Shown here: positions 36,007 to 44,747 of the stretch, piece by piece | How the letters are laid out: each line of letters begins with the position of its first letter | Numbering within the stretch: the stretch's first letter is position 1 | Source of the DNA: CAYFLR01 sp964343805 | GTDB taxonomy: Bacteria; Bdellovibrionota_B; Oligoflexia; CAYFLR01 | Length of the DNA stretch: 59,384 nucleotides | Direction: 5' to 3' | NCBI GenBank assembly: GCA_964343805.1 | Contig: CAYFLR010000036.1 | Coordinates: forward strand, 1 to 59,384 | Notes under the pieces: model-generated | What the model was told of the DNA's origin: nothing | The model's database searches: none | The model's input: only the letters and a program-made list of their open reading frames with translations | Made by a program: the position numbers and the translations under genes

Positions 36007-37500
36007 ATGAGATCACTTATTCAATTCTGCCTTATCTTTTTTATTTTATTAACAGTTTTAGCATCTTGTTCGCACGATGGACTAACTGAGGACTCTGCCT
36101 ATCGGGCCAAAATGAGCCGGACCCATTTTGGCAGCCCGGAGAAGCAAGCTCCTGCCACATCACCTAAGAATATCGTTGAAAACCCATGGATAAAAACCAC
36201 CGAGGACACTCTTTCTACCTTTTCAATTGATGTAGATACCGCTTCATTTAGCTATGCTCGCAGTCAAATAGTTCGAGGGTATCTGCCGAGTCCTGAATTT
36301 GTCAGAACCGAGGAGTTTATCAACTATTTTGCCTATGATTATCAGGAACCTACTGACGATGAGGTCTTTTCTGTCGATATGGATGTGCATGTATCTCCAT
36401 TAGATGAGAAAAAACATATACTTAGAGTGGGTATTCAAGGGGCTAAAATGGTAAATCCAGCTAAACATAAGAATCTGGTGTTCTTAGTGGATGTTTCTGG
36501 ATCCATGAGTTCAGAAGATAAATTAAACTTAGTTCAATCCTCACTCAAGCTCTTAGTAAAAAGTTTAAAAGAGGGTGATTATGTGGCCCTTGTAACATAT
36601 GCAGGAAGCACAGAAGTGATTCTTCCATCCACTGCAATTAATGAAAAAAACAGAGGAGAAGTAATCAAAGCTATAGATAATCTGTTTTCTGGTGGTGGAA
36701 CTCACATGTCAGATGGAATGAAAATGGCCTACCAAGAGGCAATGAAAAGAAAAGGACCTAAAACAGATTCTAGAGTCATTGTCTGTTCTGATGGGGATGC
36801 GAATATTGGAAGTACAGATCATCAGACAATGCTAGAGGAAATAAAGGGTTATGTGAAGCAAGGGGTGGGAATGACCACCTTAGGTTTTGGCCAGGGCGTT
36901 TACAATGATTATTTAATGGAACAACTGGCAAATAATGGCGATGGTAACTACTACTACATTGATTCCATTAAAGAGGCTGAAAAGGTTCTTTTGAAAAAAA
37001 TGAATAGCACTCTGGTCACTATAGCCAAAGATGTGAAACTACAGATGGATTTTAGTCAAGAACGAGTCAAAACCTTCCGTTTAATAGGCTATGAAAATAG
37101 AGTGATGGAGCATCAAGATTTTGAAAATGATCAAAAAGATGCGGGTGAAGTGGGCAGTGGTCATCAAATAACCGCCCTTTATGAAATGGTTCTTGCACCT
37201 AAGGGAGAAGGAAAGCTGGCTGAATTAAAAATGCGTTATAAAATGCCAAAAGAGGACACTTCAGTAGAGAAATCCTTTGAAGCCAATTTCGATGAAGAGA
37301 AAGCCGGTTTAGAAGAGGCTGATTCCTCTTATAAATTTGCAGTGGGAGTGGCTCTTTTTGCTCTTAAGATGAGAAAGAGTCAAAGTGTGCAGAAAATGAG
37401 CTATAAAGATATTAGCAAAATGATTGAAGCCAATGCGGGTGATGATCAAGAGAAGAAAGAGCTGGTGAAACTAATCAGTCAAGCGAACGAAATTAAATAA
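36007..37500 (+). CDS. VWA-domain lipoprotein (YfbK-like)
   Basis: A 497-residue lipoprotein, lipobox VLAS-C, Ser at +2; GAGGGG lies before the ATG. Three parts match the YfbK family: an N-terminal von Willebrand-linked segment (about 55-120, DTLSTFSIDVDTASFSYAR), a VWA domain (about 150-330) with an intact metal site (D162-x-S-x-S, the Thr in GGTHMSDG, and CSDGD), and a C-terminal DUF3520-type region. VWA proteins bind partners through a metal ion at the site. It is shorter than E. coli YfbK (575). Function in the cell is not known. Its neighbours give no further clue. Confidence 0.88.
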   Translation: MRSLIQFCLIFFILLTVLASCSHDGLTEDSAYRAKMSRTHFGSPEKQAPATSPKNIVENPWIKTTEDTLSTFSIDVDTASFSYARSQIVRGYLPSPEFVRTEEFINYFAYDYQEPTDDEVFSVDMDVHVSPLDEKKHILRVGIQGAKMVNPAKHKNLVFLVDVSGSMSSEDKLNLVQSSLKLLVKSLKEGDYVALVTYAGSTEVILPSTAINEKNRGEVIKAIDNLFSGGGTHMSDGMKMAYQEAMKRKGPKTDSRVIVCSDGDANIGSTDHQTMLEEIKGYVKQGVGMTTLGFGQGVYNDYLMEQLANNGDGNYYYIDSIKEAEKVLLKKMNSTLVTIAKDVKLQMDFSQERVKTFRLIGYENRVMEHQDFENDQKDAGEVGSGHQITALYEMVLAPKGEGKLAELKMRYKMPKEDTSVEKSFEANFDEEKAGLEEADSSYKFAVGVALFALKMRKSQSVQKMSYKDISKMIEANAGDDQEKKELVKLISQANEIK

Positions 37501-37540
37501 GTGACTGTCTTAATAGATGAGAATGTGGTAGCCTGGGTTC

Positions 37541-38401
37541 ATGGAATCCATACTACTCATTCTCATTTATCCCTTGGCCTATCTCCCCAACATAATTATT
37601 GATGGTATCGTTCAACTCCTCACTTTCATTCTTTACGATCTCTTTCATATGCGAGAGAAAGTTATCTCCAACAATATAGAAATTTGTTTTGGCGAAGAGC
37701 TAACGCAGCAAGAGAAAAGCGCTATCGCTCGAGGGGCGTGGAAAAACCTCCTTCGTACTGCTTTAGAGTTTCTCCGTTTAGTCCGTTTTAGTAAAAGCTA
37801 TGTAAATCAAAATTTTTCCTTTAAAGGAACTCATCATATAGATGAAGCAAAGGCTAAAGGTAAAGGTATTATCTTTCTAACCCTCCATATTGGAAACTGG
37901 GAACTTATGGGAGCGGCTGTCAACACTACCATTATTAAGACTATGAATCTAGCAAAGCCTCTCAATCCACCCTGGTTTGACCGCCTAGTAATTAAGTTAA
38001 GATCCAAGGGTAATCTCTATGTAACACCGGTGGGAGCTAAGTCTGAAATGCCAGCTGTTCAGGTGTTAAGAGGTCTTAAAGATAATAAGTGTGTGGGTTT
38101 CCTTTTTGATCAGTATCGGCCCGGAGACATTGAAGTTCCCTTTTTTGGAGTGAACACGCGCACTAATTCTGCCCTAGCTGACTTTGCTGCTAAAACAGGA
38201 GCGTCTGTGATTCCAGCCTATTGCCTACGTAATGAAGACAACACTTTCAAAGTGACCTTCCTGGAACCCATAGATTGTGATTTCTCCGGATCTCGTCCGC
38301 AAAATAGAATCAAAAATACCACTGCATTTAACCAAGTCTTAGAGCAAATTATCAGAAAGCATCCTCATCAATGGTTATGGATGCATAAACGTTTCCGCTA
38401 G
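37541..38401 (+). CDS. lysophospholipid/lipid A late acyltransferase family protein (LpxL/HtrB-like)
   Basis: A 286-residue membrane enzyme of the LpxL family. The catalytic dyad is H116-x4-E121 in LHIGNWELMG. The N-terminal hydrophobic stretch anchors it; VGFLFDQYRPG and the C-terminal PHQWLWMHKRF are family stations. Members add secondary acyl chains to lipid A or transfer acyl groups to other lipids. Length near the usual 300. No strong ribosome site is seen. The terminal G of the stop codon is the first base of the repeat element at 38401-38582. Confidence 0.85.
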   Translation: MESILLILIYPLAYLPNIIIDGIVQLLTFILYDLFHMREKVISNNIEICFGEELTQQEKSAIARGAWKNLLRTALEFLRLVRFSKSYVNQNFSFKGTHHIDEAKAKGKGIIFLTLHIGNWELMGAAVNTTIIKTMNLAKPLNPPWFDRLVIKLRSKGNLYVTPVGAKSEMPAVQVLRGLKDNKCVGFLFDQYRPGDIEVPFFGVNTRTNSALADFAAKTGASVIPAYCLRNEDNTFKVTFLEPIDCDFSGSRPQNRIKNTTAFNQVLEQIIRKHPHQWLWMHKRFR

Positions 38402-38582
38402 TTGGCTTCCGCAAACGAACATCATCTGCGTTGGCCTCAAAAATCCCCTCCAATCCGTACTAGGTATGTACTGTCTTGTCAGGGATTTTCTTGCCGCCTT
38501 GCTGATGTCCGTTTTCGCTTGCCAACTCAAAATGTCCGTATAGGAACATCAGCTGCGTTGTTATCCGTCTACGACAGCCAAC
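38401..38582. repeat. 182-bp palindromic mobile element, MITE- or REP-like
   Basis: Ends are GTTGGCT (38401-38407) and AGCCAAC (38576-38582), a perfect inverted pair. Inside, about 42 nt (38404-38446) face 38482-38523 in inverted orientation (shared core ACG-ACATCA and AAATCCC on the other side). A third part copy, GAACATCAGCTGCGTTG (38544-38560), follows. The middle carries GTAC-TAGGTAT-GTAC. It encodes no protein. The G+C content is higher than the flanks. It sits exactly at the end of the acyltransferase gene. The ORF seen across it is not supported. Confidence 0.7.
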
Positions 38583-38606
38583 ATTATGATATTAGTCTTT
38601 TTTTTA

Positions 38607-38751
38607 TTGTGCGCGGAAAAATGGAGGTAAATTTTGATAGCCCTCTAAAATCATTATAAGTTTACCCCATTACCGAGTAGAAATTCAAAATCATTTGAAA
38701 AATCCACCATTTAGGCTTCACAGATAAAAAACACCATTTTTTCGCGCACAA
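38607..38751. repeat. second inverted-repeat element, 145 bp
   Basis: TTGTGCGCGGAAAAATGG (38607-38624) is repeated inverted at 38734-38751 with one base changed (G to A). The 109-bp core is AT-rich and non-coding. With the preceding element it fills the gene-free stretch 38402-38842; the rest (38752-38842) holds only the promoter region of the next lipoprotein gene. Confidence 0.65.
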
Positions 38752-38842
38752 AGTTTTTTAAAGAAAGGCTCAATAGATTCTCCAAAATACCGAAAAGGGG
38801 ATTATGAAGATTTGCGTCTATTCTAAATGATAGGGAGCGAGC

Positions 38843-40654
38843 ATGAAATATATGGAATTTATGAAATGGAGTCTGGTCTTAGTGAGTGTCATAGTGATCT
38901 CCGGATGTGGTCTTTTTAGTTCTGATGGCGATGTAAAAGGGGTCTCTACAGATATTCCTAATATAGAGCATATATGGGTGCCTGAAAACAGTTGGGACCA
39001 GGAGTGGGAGACAAAATATCAAGTATGGCTTACTGAAAATTTAGAGGAAGTATCCTTACCAGAAGAGACGGAGGCTAATGTAAATAACCATTCTGGCAAC
39101 GGCACTAAAATGTTTGCAGAATATGTTCATCCCATTGAGAAAATAATCGAGGATAAGAAAAATAAACCCGATTTTCACTTAGACTGTGCAGATAATGTCA
39201 TATTCTTTAGAGCTCTCTTTGCTAAGATTAACAAGCTTCCTTTTATGCTCCGGGTGGCTCCCTATGGGAAACAAAACGAGTGGTGGTTTGTAGGCCATTT
39301 TGGGTTTAGAGATGGCGATGATTATAAGAAAACCGCCAAGAGTGATAAAAAATTTAGTTACACCAGATACAAAGATGATGAGGTGCGCTTTGCCATGTTT
39401 ATCTACGGTGTTTCAGCCTATTTTGGGGTGACCTCTTTTTCTAGCAGTGTGGGTAAAAGTGGGGATGTTTATGACATTCATCCGAAGGATTTCAGAGTGG
39501 GTGACTTTTTCATCCAAGGAGATTATGGACAGGGGGGGCATAGCTTAACCTTTGGAAAAATTGATTTTACTGAGAGCCCTTTTCTAACGGGATATTCCTA
39601 CAATCAATATCAAAGTTTGCTCTATCTGATGAATGATTCTTATAATTCAAGGAAAGGTGGGGGGCTCAAGAGGTGGAAATGGGCGGTCAAAGGGCAATCT
39701 GAAAGTGGTGAGGAAATCTGGCTGAACGAAGTTCAAACAGGGGATACAGCCTATCAAGCCACCTATGACAGTGATGGTGAAGAAAAAAATGAAAATAACC
39801 GACGAGAGCTGTTTAAGAACTATGTGATCAAGCAGGTGGAAGGCAATGGATCTAGTATTACAGACATTGTGAACGATGGGGTGCAAAAAATTAAAGAGAG
39901 CATAGTCCATCTAGCTAAAAATCCCTCCTCCTGTAATACTCGTACCCGCATGACCAAACTCTTTGAAAATGTTTATGGCTATGCCAATCTAATGGATCAA
40001 ATGCCGGAAGAGTTTAATATTTATGGCTCTATATGGGGCGTTTTATCAACTCTGTTTCCTTCCCCTCTAGAGTATGAAGCATCCGCTCTCTGTGGGTGGA
40101 ATAGCAGTAACTTTGAACTTTTTGCCAGAATACTGGAAACCAACCGTGATTACATTACTAAATATATTGAGGATGTTAGGAATTATAATAAAGATTATCC
40201 ACTCTATGGCTTCTCCAGTATCTATCTTTTACTTGGACTAGAGGAGGATTTGCGAGCCCTCGATCAGACTCAACTAAAAGCAGATATAGCTCTTGCTAAT
40301 GACGCTCAGGAAGCTTCTTTTTTTCCAGCTGATGAAAATTCCAACAATACCGTGGATAACGAGAGCAGTCCACTTATTGCAGAACTAGTTAAGTCTCCTC
40401 AGGATGGTTACCAAGGTCCGGATTTCGACAACAGTTCTTCTGATGGTTATCAAGGTCCGGATTTCGACGGCGATAATTATAATGGAAACGACAGTCTATC
40501 TACTCAGCCCATTAAGGTTAAATACTATCCTTTCTCTGCTGAAAACATCTGCCTGTTTGCTCCTAGTGATTCTTCATCTTGGGCCAAATGGAGTGCTGAT
40601 GAAGCTTGGCTCATGGAGAAAGAAGAGCTTTGGCCGAGCTGCTATAAACATTAA
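38843..40654 (+). CDS. large lipoprotein of unknown function
   Basis: A 603-residue lipoprotein with lipobox VISG-C, Gly at +2, and AGGGAG before the ATG. A region around 110-240 (LDCADNVIFFRALFAKINKLPFML, GHSLTFGKID) resembles an NlpC/transglutaminase-like cysteine-protease fold in having a Cys near its start and a His later, but this is weak. A tandem nine-residue repeat DGYQGPDFD lies near the C-terminus. The C-terminus ends with a Trp-rich helix. Convergent with the papain-like gene, stops overlapping by 4 nt. Confidence 0.7.
   Translation: MKYMEFMKWSLVLVSVIVISGCGLFSSDGDVKGVSTDIPNIEHIWVPENSWDQEWETKYQVWLTENLEEVSLPEETEANVNNHSGNGTKMFAEYVHPIEKIIEDKKNKPDFHLDCADNVIFFRALFAKINKLPFMLRVAPYGKQNEWWFVGHFGFRDGDDYKKTAKSDKKFSYTRYKDDEVRFAMFIYGVSAYFGVTSFSSSVGKSGDVYDIHPKDFRVGDFFIQGDYGQGGHSLTFGKIDFTESPFLTGYSYNQYQSLLYLMNDSYNSRKGGGLKRWKWAVKGQSESGEEIWLNEVQTGDTAYQATYDSDGEEKNENNRRELFKNYVIKQVEGNGSSITDIVNDGVQKIKESIVHLAKNPSSCNTRTRMTKLFENVYGYANLMDQMPEEFNIYGSIWGVLSTLFPSPLEYEASALCGWNSSNFELFARILETNRDYITKYIEDVRNYNKDYPLYGFSSIYLLLGLEEDLRALDQTQLKADIALANDAQEASFFPADENSNNTVDNESSPLIAELVKSPQDGYQGPDFDNSSSDGYQGPDFDGDNYNGNDSLSTQPIKVKYYPFSAENICLFAPSDSSSWAKWSADEAWLMEKEELWPSCYKH
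40403..40468 (+). repeat. in-frame tandem repeat encoding DGYQGPDFD twice
   Basis: 27-nt units at 40403-40429 and 40442-40468, differing at one base, separated by a 12-nt Ser-rich spacer. It lies near the C-terminus of the lipoprotein and suggests a recent local duplication. Confidence 0.75.
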
Positions 40655-41784
40655 ATAGCAAGCTCCCCCGCAGCAATTTTGTTATCTATTTCTTGTTTGA
40701 GGGTTTTGGGTAGAATGATGTAACTGGATCCCTCTTTGACTCCTTTGTCGTAATAATCTTTGAATAGACGATAATACCCATAGCCACTGTTTCCCCAGAA
40801 GCTGTAATCGCCATCTTGTTGATAACTTTTACTCGGATTACTGCCATAGCTATTCTTGATTATAAAATATTCAATGGGATTGTTATAGGTGGCTTCGATT
40901 TCTTCTTGCTTCATAACTCCCCCTTCTCCTCCTTCAGATACATAGTCCACAATGATGGAGGCGTGGGATCCATTTTTTTGGCACCGCGATCGACAGTTAT
41001 CTAGTGAGTACTCTCCTGCATAGAGTCCCTTTTTAAAATAGGTAAATGAGAGTAGGACTGATGTTCCTGCCAGCAAACTCTGTTTAATATAGTGAAGGGC
41101 TTTTTTCTCTTCTAAATTTTTGAGTGAAACCTTCTTGTAGTGGGAATAATGAAAATTCAGCTGATTTTTTAGAAACTGCTGAGGAGTTTGCTGTTTACCC
41201 GCTATGGTTATAAAGTCATAGGGTTTAGGAGGGAGCTTCCCTAATAGCTTGCCTAATTCTTCCCGCAAAAGTTCGTTGTTATCGCGATAGCTTTGCAAGG
41301 TGGCCTCATCACTAAATAGAGGTTCGAAATGATTTTTGATGAGAGTGGATGGGTCTCCTCGCTCTTCCCATTTGCTAAACTCGATAGAGTAATCACTTTC
41401 AGGTAGGGCACCCCACACACTGAGAGAAAGCAGGGTCATATAGGTATTTCGGCCCTCTTTGAGCTTCGATAAACTGGTGAGTGGGTTGCTGCTTTTTAAA
41501 TACCATTTGAGGCTGTCATAATAATGATTGAAAGCCCAATAGGATTCAGATAGATCATACTCAACTCCAGGTGATCCATTACTATCTTTTAATTGAAGAG
41601 ATTCAATGTATCCTGCGATAGCATAAGCCCAACAATGACCAGCATCGTCTTGAGATTTAACGGTTGATTGGGGAATGTGAACGGTTTTGGTCTCGCCATC
41701 TTCCTGTGGGGCCTTACAGCCGAAGAACAAAAATATAATAATAGATTGAAAGTATAGAATTATTTTCTTATCCATCTTTTTCAT
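40651..41784 (-). CDS. papain-like (C1-family) cysteine peptidase lipoprotein
   Basis: A 377-residue lipoprotein (lipobox LFFG-C, Lys at +2). The catalytic set of a papain-fold protease is in order: the Gln-type oxyanion residue and nucleophile in Q45-x5-C51-W-A-Y-A, H274 in GSHASIIVDY and N311 in IIKNSYG. There is no long pro-region, so the enzyme may be active once exported. Typical role: degradation of proteins outside the cell. CAGGAGG sits 9 nt upstream of the ATG. An AT-rich dyad, GATAAG-GT-CTTATC (41800-41813), overlaps the ribosome site. Confidence 0.82.
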   Translation of the reverse strand: MKKMDKKIILYFQSIIIFLFFGCKAPQEDGETKTVHIPQSTVKSQDDAGHCWAYAIAGYIESLQLKDSNGSPGVEYDLSESYWAFNHYYDSLKWYLKSSNPLTSLSKLKEGRNTYMTLLSLSVWGALPESDYSIEFSKWEERGDPSTLIKNHFEPLFSDEATLQSYRDNNELLREELGKLLGKLPPKPYDFITIAGKQQTPQQFLKNQLNFHYSHYKKVSLKNLEEKKALHYIKQSLLAGTSVLLSFTYFKKGLYAGEYSLDNCRSRCQKNGSHASIIVDYVSEGGEGGVMKQEEIEATYNNPIEYFIIKNSYGSNPSKSYQQDGDYSFWGNSGYGYYRLFKDYYDKGVKEGSSYIILPKTLKQEIDNKIAAGELAI

Positions 41785-41799
41785 TAAATATTTCCTCCT

Positions 41800-41813
41800 G
41801 ATAAGGTCTTATC
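41800..41813 (-). promoter_or_regulatory. short palindrome overlapping the ribosome site of the papain-like gene
   Basis: GATAAG-GT-CTTATC is a perfect 6-bp dyad whose first base is shared with the Shine-Dalgarno sequence. It may be an operator or a small translation-control hairpin; the short 2-nt middle favours an operator. Confidence 0.35.
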
Positions 41814-41914
41814 GGACTAATAATTCCAAATCTTTACCTTGATTCCCGTTTATTAGAATGTATAGTCTTTCTTAGCAGCGAGTAGTAACCAATTAGACAG
41901 GCATAGGAGGTCCG

Positions 41915-44734
41915 GTGCAAGCTTCTTCTTATTTTAAAAAGGTGTGTAGAATTGTTGTTTTATGTGTGTTGACGGCACTTTGTTTTGCTGAGTGCAGTGA
42001 TAATAAGCCAGCTGCTGATAAAAAGAACTCCAAAGAAGATGATAAGAAAAACACACCAGCCACTGCCAATGGATCTAAGGTTCATGTTTCTATTGATGTA
42101 TTTAAATCCATGCCGCGGGTTTCTCCTAAGGTCAGCCCCAAATTAACTCTTCATTCTCTATCAGCCGAAGAGAGTGAAGATGAGTATACCTTAAGGGTCT
42201 ACTATGGAGTGAATAATTCCAATGAATCCCCTATCACTATGGAGTTAAGTAAGGATGAGGAGAATAGTTTTGTCTCTTCTTTGATTCTGACCTCTGCAGA
42301 TCTTTTTACAGGTGATCTTCATGTTCAATTAAAACCCAAGGAGGATGCCCAGGGAGAAAGCTCTCTTTTAAAGTGGGTGATCTCAAAGGGGGATCAAGAT
42401 CTTTTTATCTCCTACGGAGCCCTGGAACAGCAACAGGTTCATTTGGACATTAGTGGCAACTTGGCGAGCCGTTTTTTGGTGAGTTCGGGTCAACAGATGA
42501 TTAGAGTTGCAGATATGAAGTCTCTCAAGACAATCAAAACCACGCTTAGAAACAGTGAGCAAACGCTCTACAATGCCATTAAAGAAATGGAGCCTGACTC
42601 TTCAATGGTGCTGCCTCTCATCAAGCAAGCTGACTACTTTGTTAAAAACAGTTTACTTACCGATGAGCAACTGCAAAAGCAGGTGAATGATGAAAAAAAT
42701 ATCCTGTCCTTTTTGCAGGATTTTCATCAAGAGATTAAAGAAAACAAGGAGAGCATTTTAGCCGCTTTAGCAGAGTATCTAGCTGAAGAAGACAAGTCAG
42801 CTATTGAAGCAGATTATGCCAAAACTCATAAAATAAATGGAGTACTACTTTCTACTGACAAGCCGCTTCTAGGTAGTAAGTTTGAAGAGGTGGGGTACTT
42901 TGGTGGGCGAGTGGATGATATGGTGACCCTCCTTGAACAGGTTTATCTGCTGCGGGGAGGGCACGGTTTAGAAGTGCTCACTAAAACTACCAGTGCACCT
43001 TATCTTTCCAAACTGGCTACCTTTCCCATTTCAACTTCCTTTAATCAGCTAGCGGTCAAAGAGGGACTGGTGGCTGTCACACAAGGATCCTCTGGCTTAG
43101 TTTTAATAGATACTTCCAACCTCGAAGATATTAAACAGGTGGGATCTTTCACTGAAGCAGATACGGTTTTTGAAAGTGTGGTCATAGCGGGAAATATTCT
43201 TTATGTGGTAAATAACTATTCAGGCATGGGAAGCTGTGCTCGGGGGATTTATATTTTAGATATTACCGACCCTTCTAACCCTTCCAAAATAGGGACTCTC
43301 TCCACTGAATATCAAGTTTCCAATCAATGCTATGTGGGAAATCTGGTGTTATCAGATAACTACCTTTATGCTGCGGATGATAAGACCGGGCTGTTTATTT
43401 ACTTTGTTGAGGATCCGGCCAATCCAGTTACTTTAAACCCTTATATTAAAGAAGCCGCCTCCTTTTTCTATAAACCAGACAACCGTGGGTTTCTGGTGAC
43501 TCGCAATTTTTCTGCAGGGAAATCGGAAATTATCCAACTCTCTTTAGCGGATCCCACCAATGTGAGTGAATTGGGCAGTATCACTTCCACCGATGATTTT
43601 TTTAGCCAGCTGGTTTTAAAACAAGATACCATCTTTGCCACCATCGACAGTGAGCAGGGAGTGGCACTTTGGAACATCAATGACCTTGCTAACCGGATCG
43701 ATATGTCAGGGAAGTTGGATAATTTTTTCAGTGCAGATATTATTTTAACTTTTGGCAATCAACTTTTGGTCTCGGATACGGATACCGGTTTGACCATCCT
43801 GGGTGGTGAGCTTCCCGATCAAACCAGTGTCCTGCAACGATATGGTGCGGGCTTTGTTAATTATGCTGTCTTAAAGGATAATTGGGCATTTGTGGGCACA
43901 TCGGGGAGAGGACTTATTTTGGTAGATATCACTGATCCCCAAAACCCCCTGCCAAAAAGTGAACTCTCATTAGAAGCAGATAGACAATCTAAACTTCTAC
44001 TTGAAGACAAATATCTCTTCTTTACTGAGGAGACTCCTCACGCATTGAAAGTGGCCGATGTAAAAGACCCAACTGATTTGAAGCTTGCTTCAACTTATGA
44101 ATTGGATGTTCCAGCCAGCGACTTTGTTATTGACCAAAACTCTATCTATCTGGCAGTGGCAAAACAGATTCTAGTTCTAGATAAAACTGATCCCACCGCA
44201 CTTAACAAAGTGAGCGAGATCACCTTAGCAAGTTCTGGAAACATTTCCTCATTGGGATTGGTACAGGATCATTTGGTGATCGGCACGGAGGAAGAAGATG
44301 GTCTATTTACAGTAGATATTAAAGATCCTAGCAATCCTAAGGTCAAATTAGAAAAGTGGAATGAGGTAAAAAATGTCCGATCACTGCAAGTGCAAAGTCA
44401 GACCATTTATCTTCTTTCCAGTTCAGGTGGATTTGCCGCCATTGATATAACCGATCTTGCGAGTCCTTCTATCCAAAAGCAAATACCATTGACTGAGTTT
44501 GGTGTGACACCCCAGAGTATACTTTTATACGGCTCCCATGCTTATATGCTACAAGAAGTTTATGGATTTTCTATTTATAATTTTTCCAACATGCAAAACC
44601 CTCAAAAGGTGGGGGAATTCAATCTTTTTAATGGGCAAAATTCACATCGCGTAAGATCTTTTGCCATTAAAAATAATTTAGGCTATATAGCTGATGGTCA
44701 TCGAGGTTTATCGATTATTAAAGAAGCAAAATAA
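41915..44734 (+). CDS. LVIVD-repeat beta-propeller lipoprotein
   Basis: A 939-residue lipoprotein. GTG start with TAGGAGG 4 nt upstream; lipobox CFAE-C, Ser at +2, then a Lys/Asp-rich linker. From about residue 350 to the end there are many LVIVD-type repeats, with lines such as GIYILDITDPSNP, GLILVDITDPQNP and LFTVDIKDPSNP. LVIVD repeats build surface-exposed propellers that usually bind other proteins or sugars. The N-terminal 350 residues are helical and unknown. Divergent from the papain-like gene. The CoA-transferase gene follows in the same direction after 13 nt, but functional linkage is doubtful. Confidence 0.82.
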   Translation: MQASSYFKKVCRIVVLCVLTALCFAECSDNKPAADKKNSKEDDKKNTPATANGSKVHVSIDVFKSMPRVSPKVSPKLTLHSLSAEESEDEYTLRVYYGVNNSNESPITMELSKDEENSFVSSLILTSADLFTGDLHVQLKPKEDAQGESSLLKWVISKGDQDLFISYGALEQQQVHLDISGNLASRFLVSSGQQMIRVADMKSLKTIKTTLRNSEQTLYNAIKEMEPDSSMVLPLIKQADYFVKNSLLTDEQLQKQVNDEKNILSFLQDFHQEIKENKESILAALAEYLAEEDKSAIEADYAKTHKINGVLLSTDKPLLGSKFEEVGYFGGRVDDMVTLLEQVYLLRGGHGLEVLTKTTSAPYLSKLATFPISTSFNQLAVKEGLVAVTQGSSGLVLIDTSNLEDIKQVGSFTEADTVFESVVIAGNILYVVNNYSGMGSCARGIYILDITDPSNPSKIGTLSTEYQVSNQCYVGNLVLSDNYLYAADDKTGLFIYFVEDPANPVTLNPYIKEAASFFYKPDNRGFLVTRNFSAGKSEIIQLSLADPTNVSELGSITSTDDFFSQLVLKQDTIFATIDSEQGVALWNINDLANRIDMSGKLDNFFSADIILTFGNQLLVSDTDTGLTILGGELPDQTSVLQRYGAGFVNYAVLKDNWAFVGTSGRGLILVDITDPQNPLPKSELSLEADRQSKLLLEDKYLFFTEETPHALKVADVKDPTDLKLASTYELDVPASDFVIDQNSIYLAVAKQILVLDKTDPTALNKVSEITLASSGNISSLGLVQDHLVIGTEEEDGLFTVDIKDPSNPKVKLEKWNEVKNVRSLQVQSQTIYLLSSSGGFAAIDITDLASPSIQKQIPLTEFGVTPQSILLYGSHAYMLQEVYGFSIYNFSNMQNPQKVGEFNLFNGQNSHRVRSFAIKNNLGYIADGHRGLSIIKEAK

Positions 44735-44747
44735 AAAAGGTGGGATC

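Noticed and set aside
38402..38659. An 85-codon open frame across the palindromic element
   Set aside because: It runs through the inverted repeats, has no ribosome site, and its codons do not resemble neighbouring genes.
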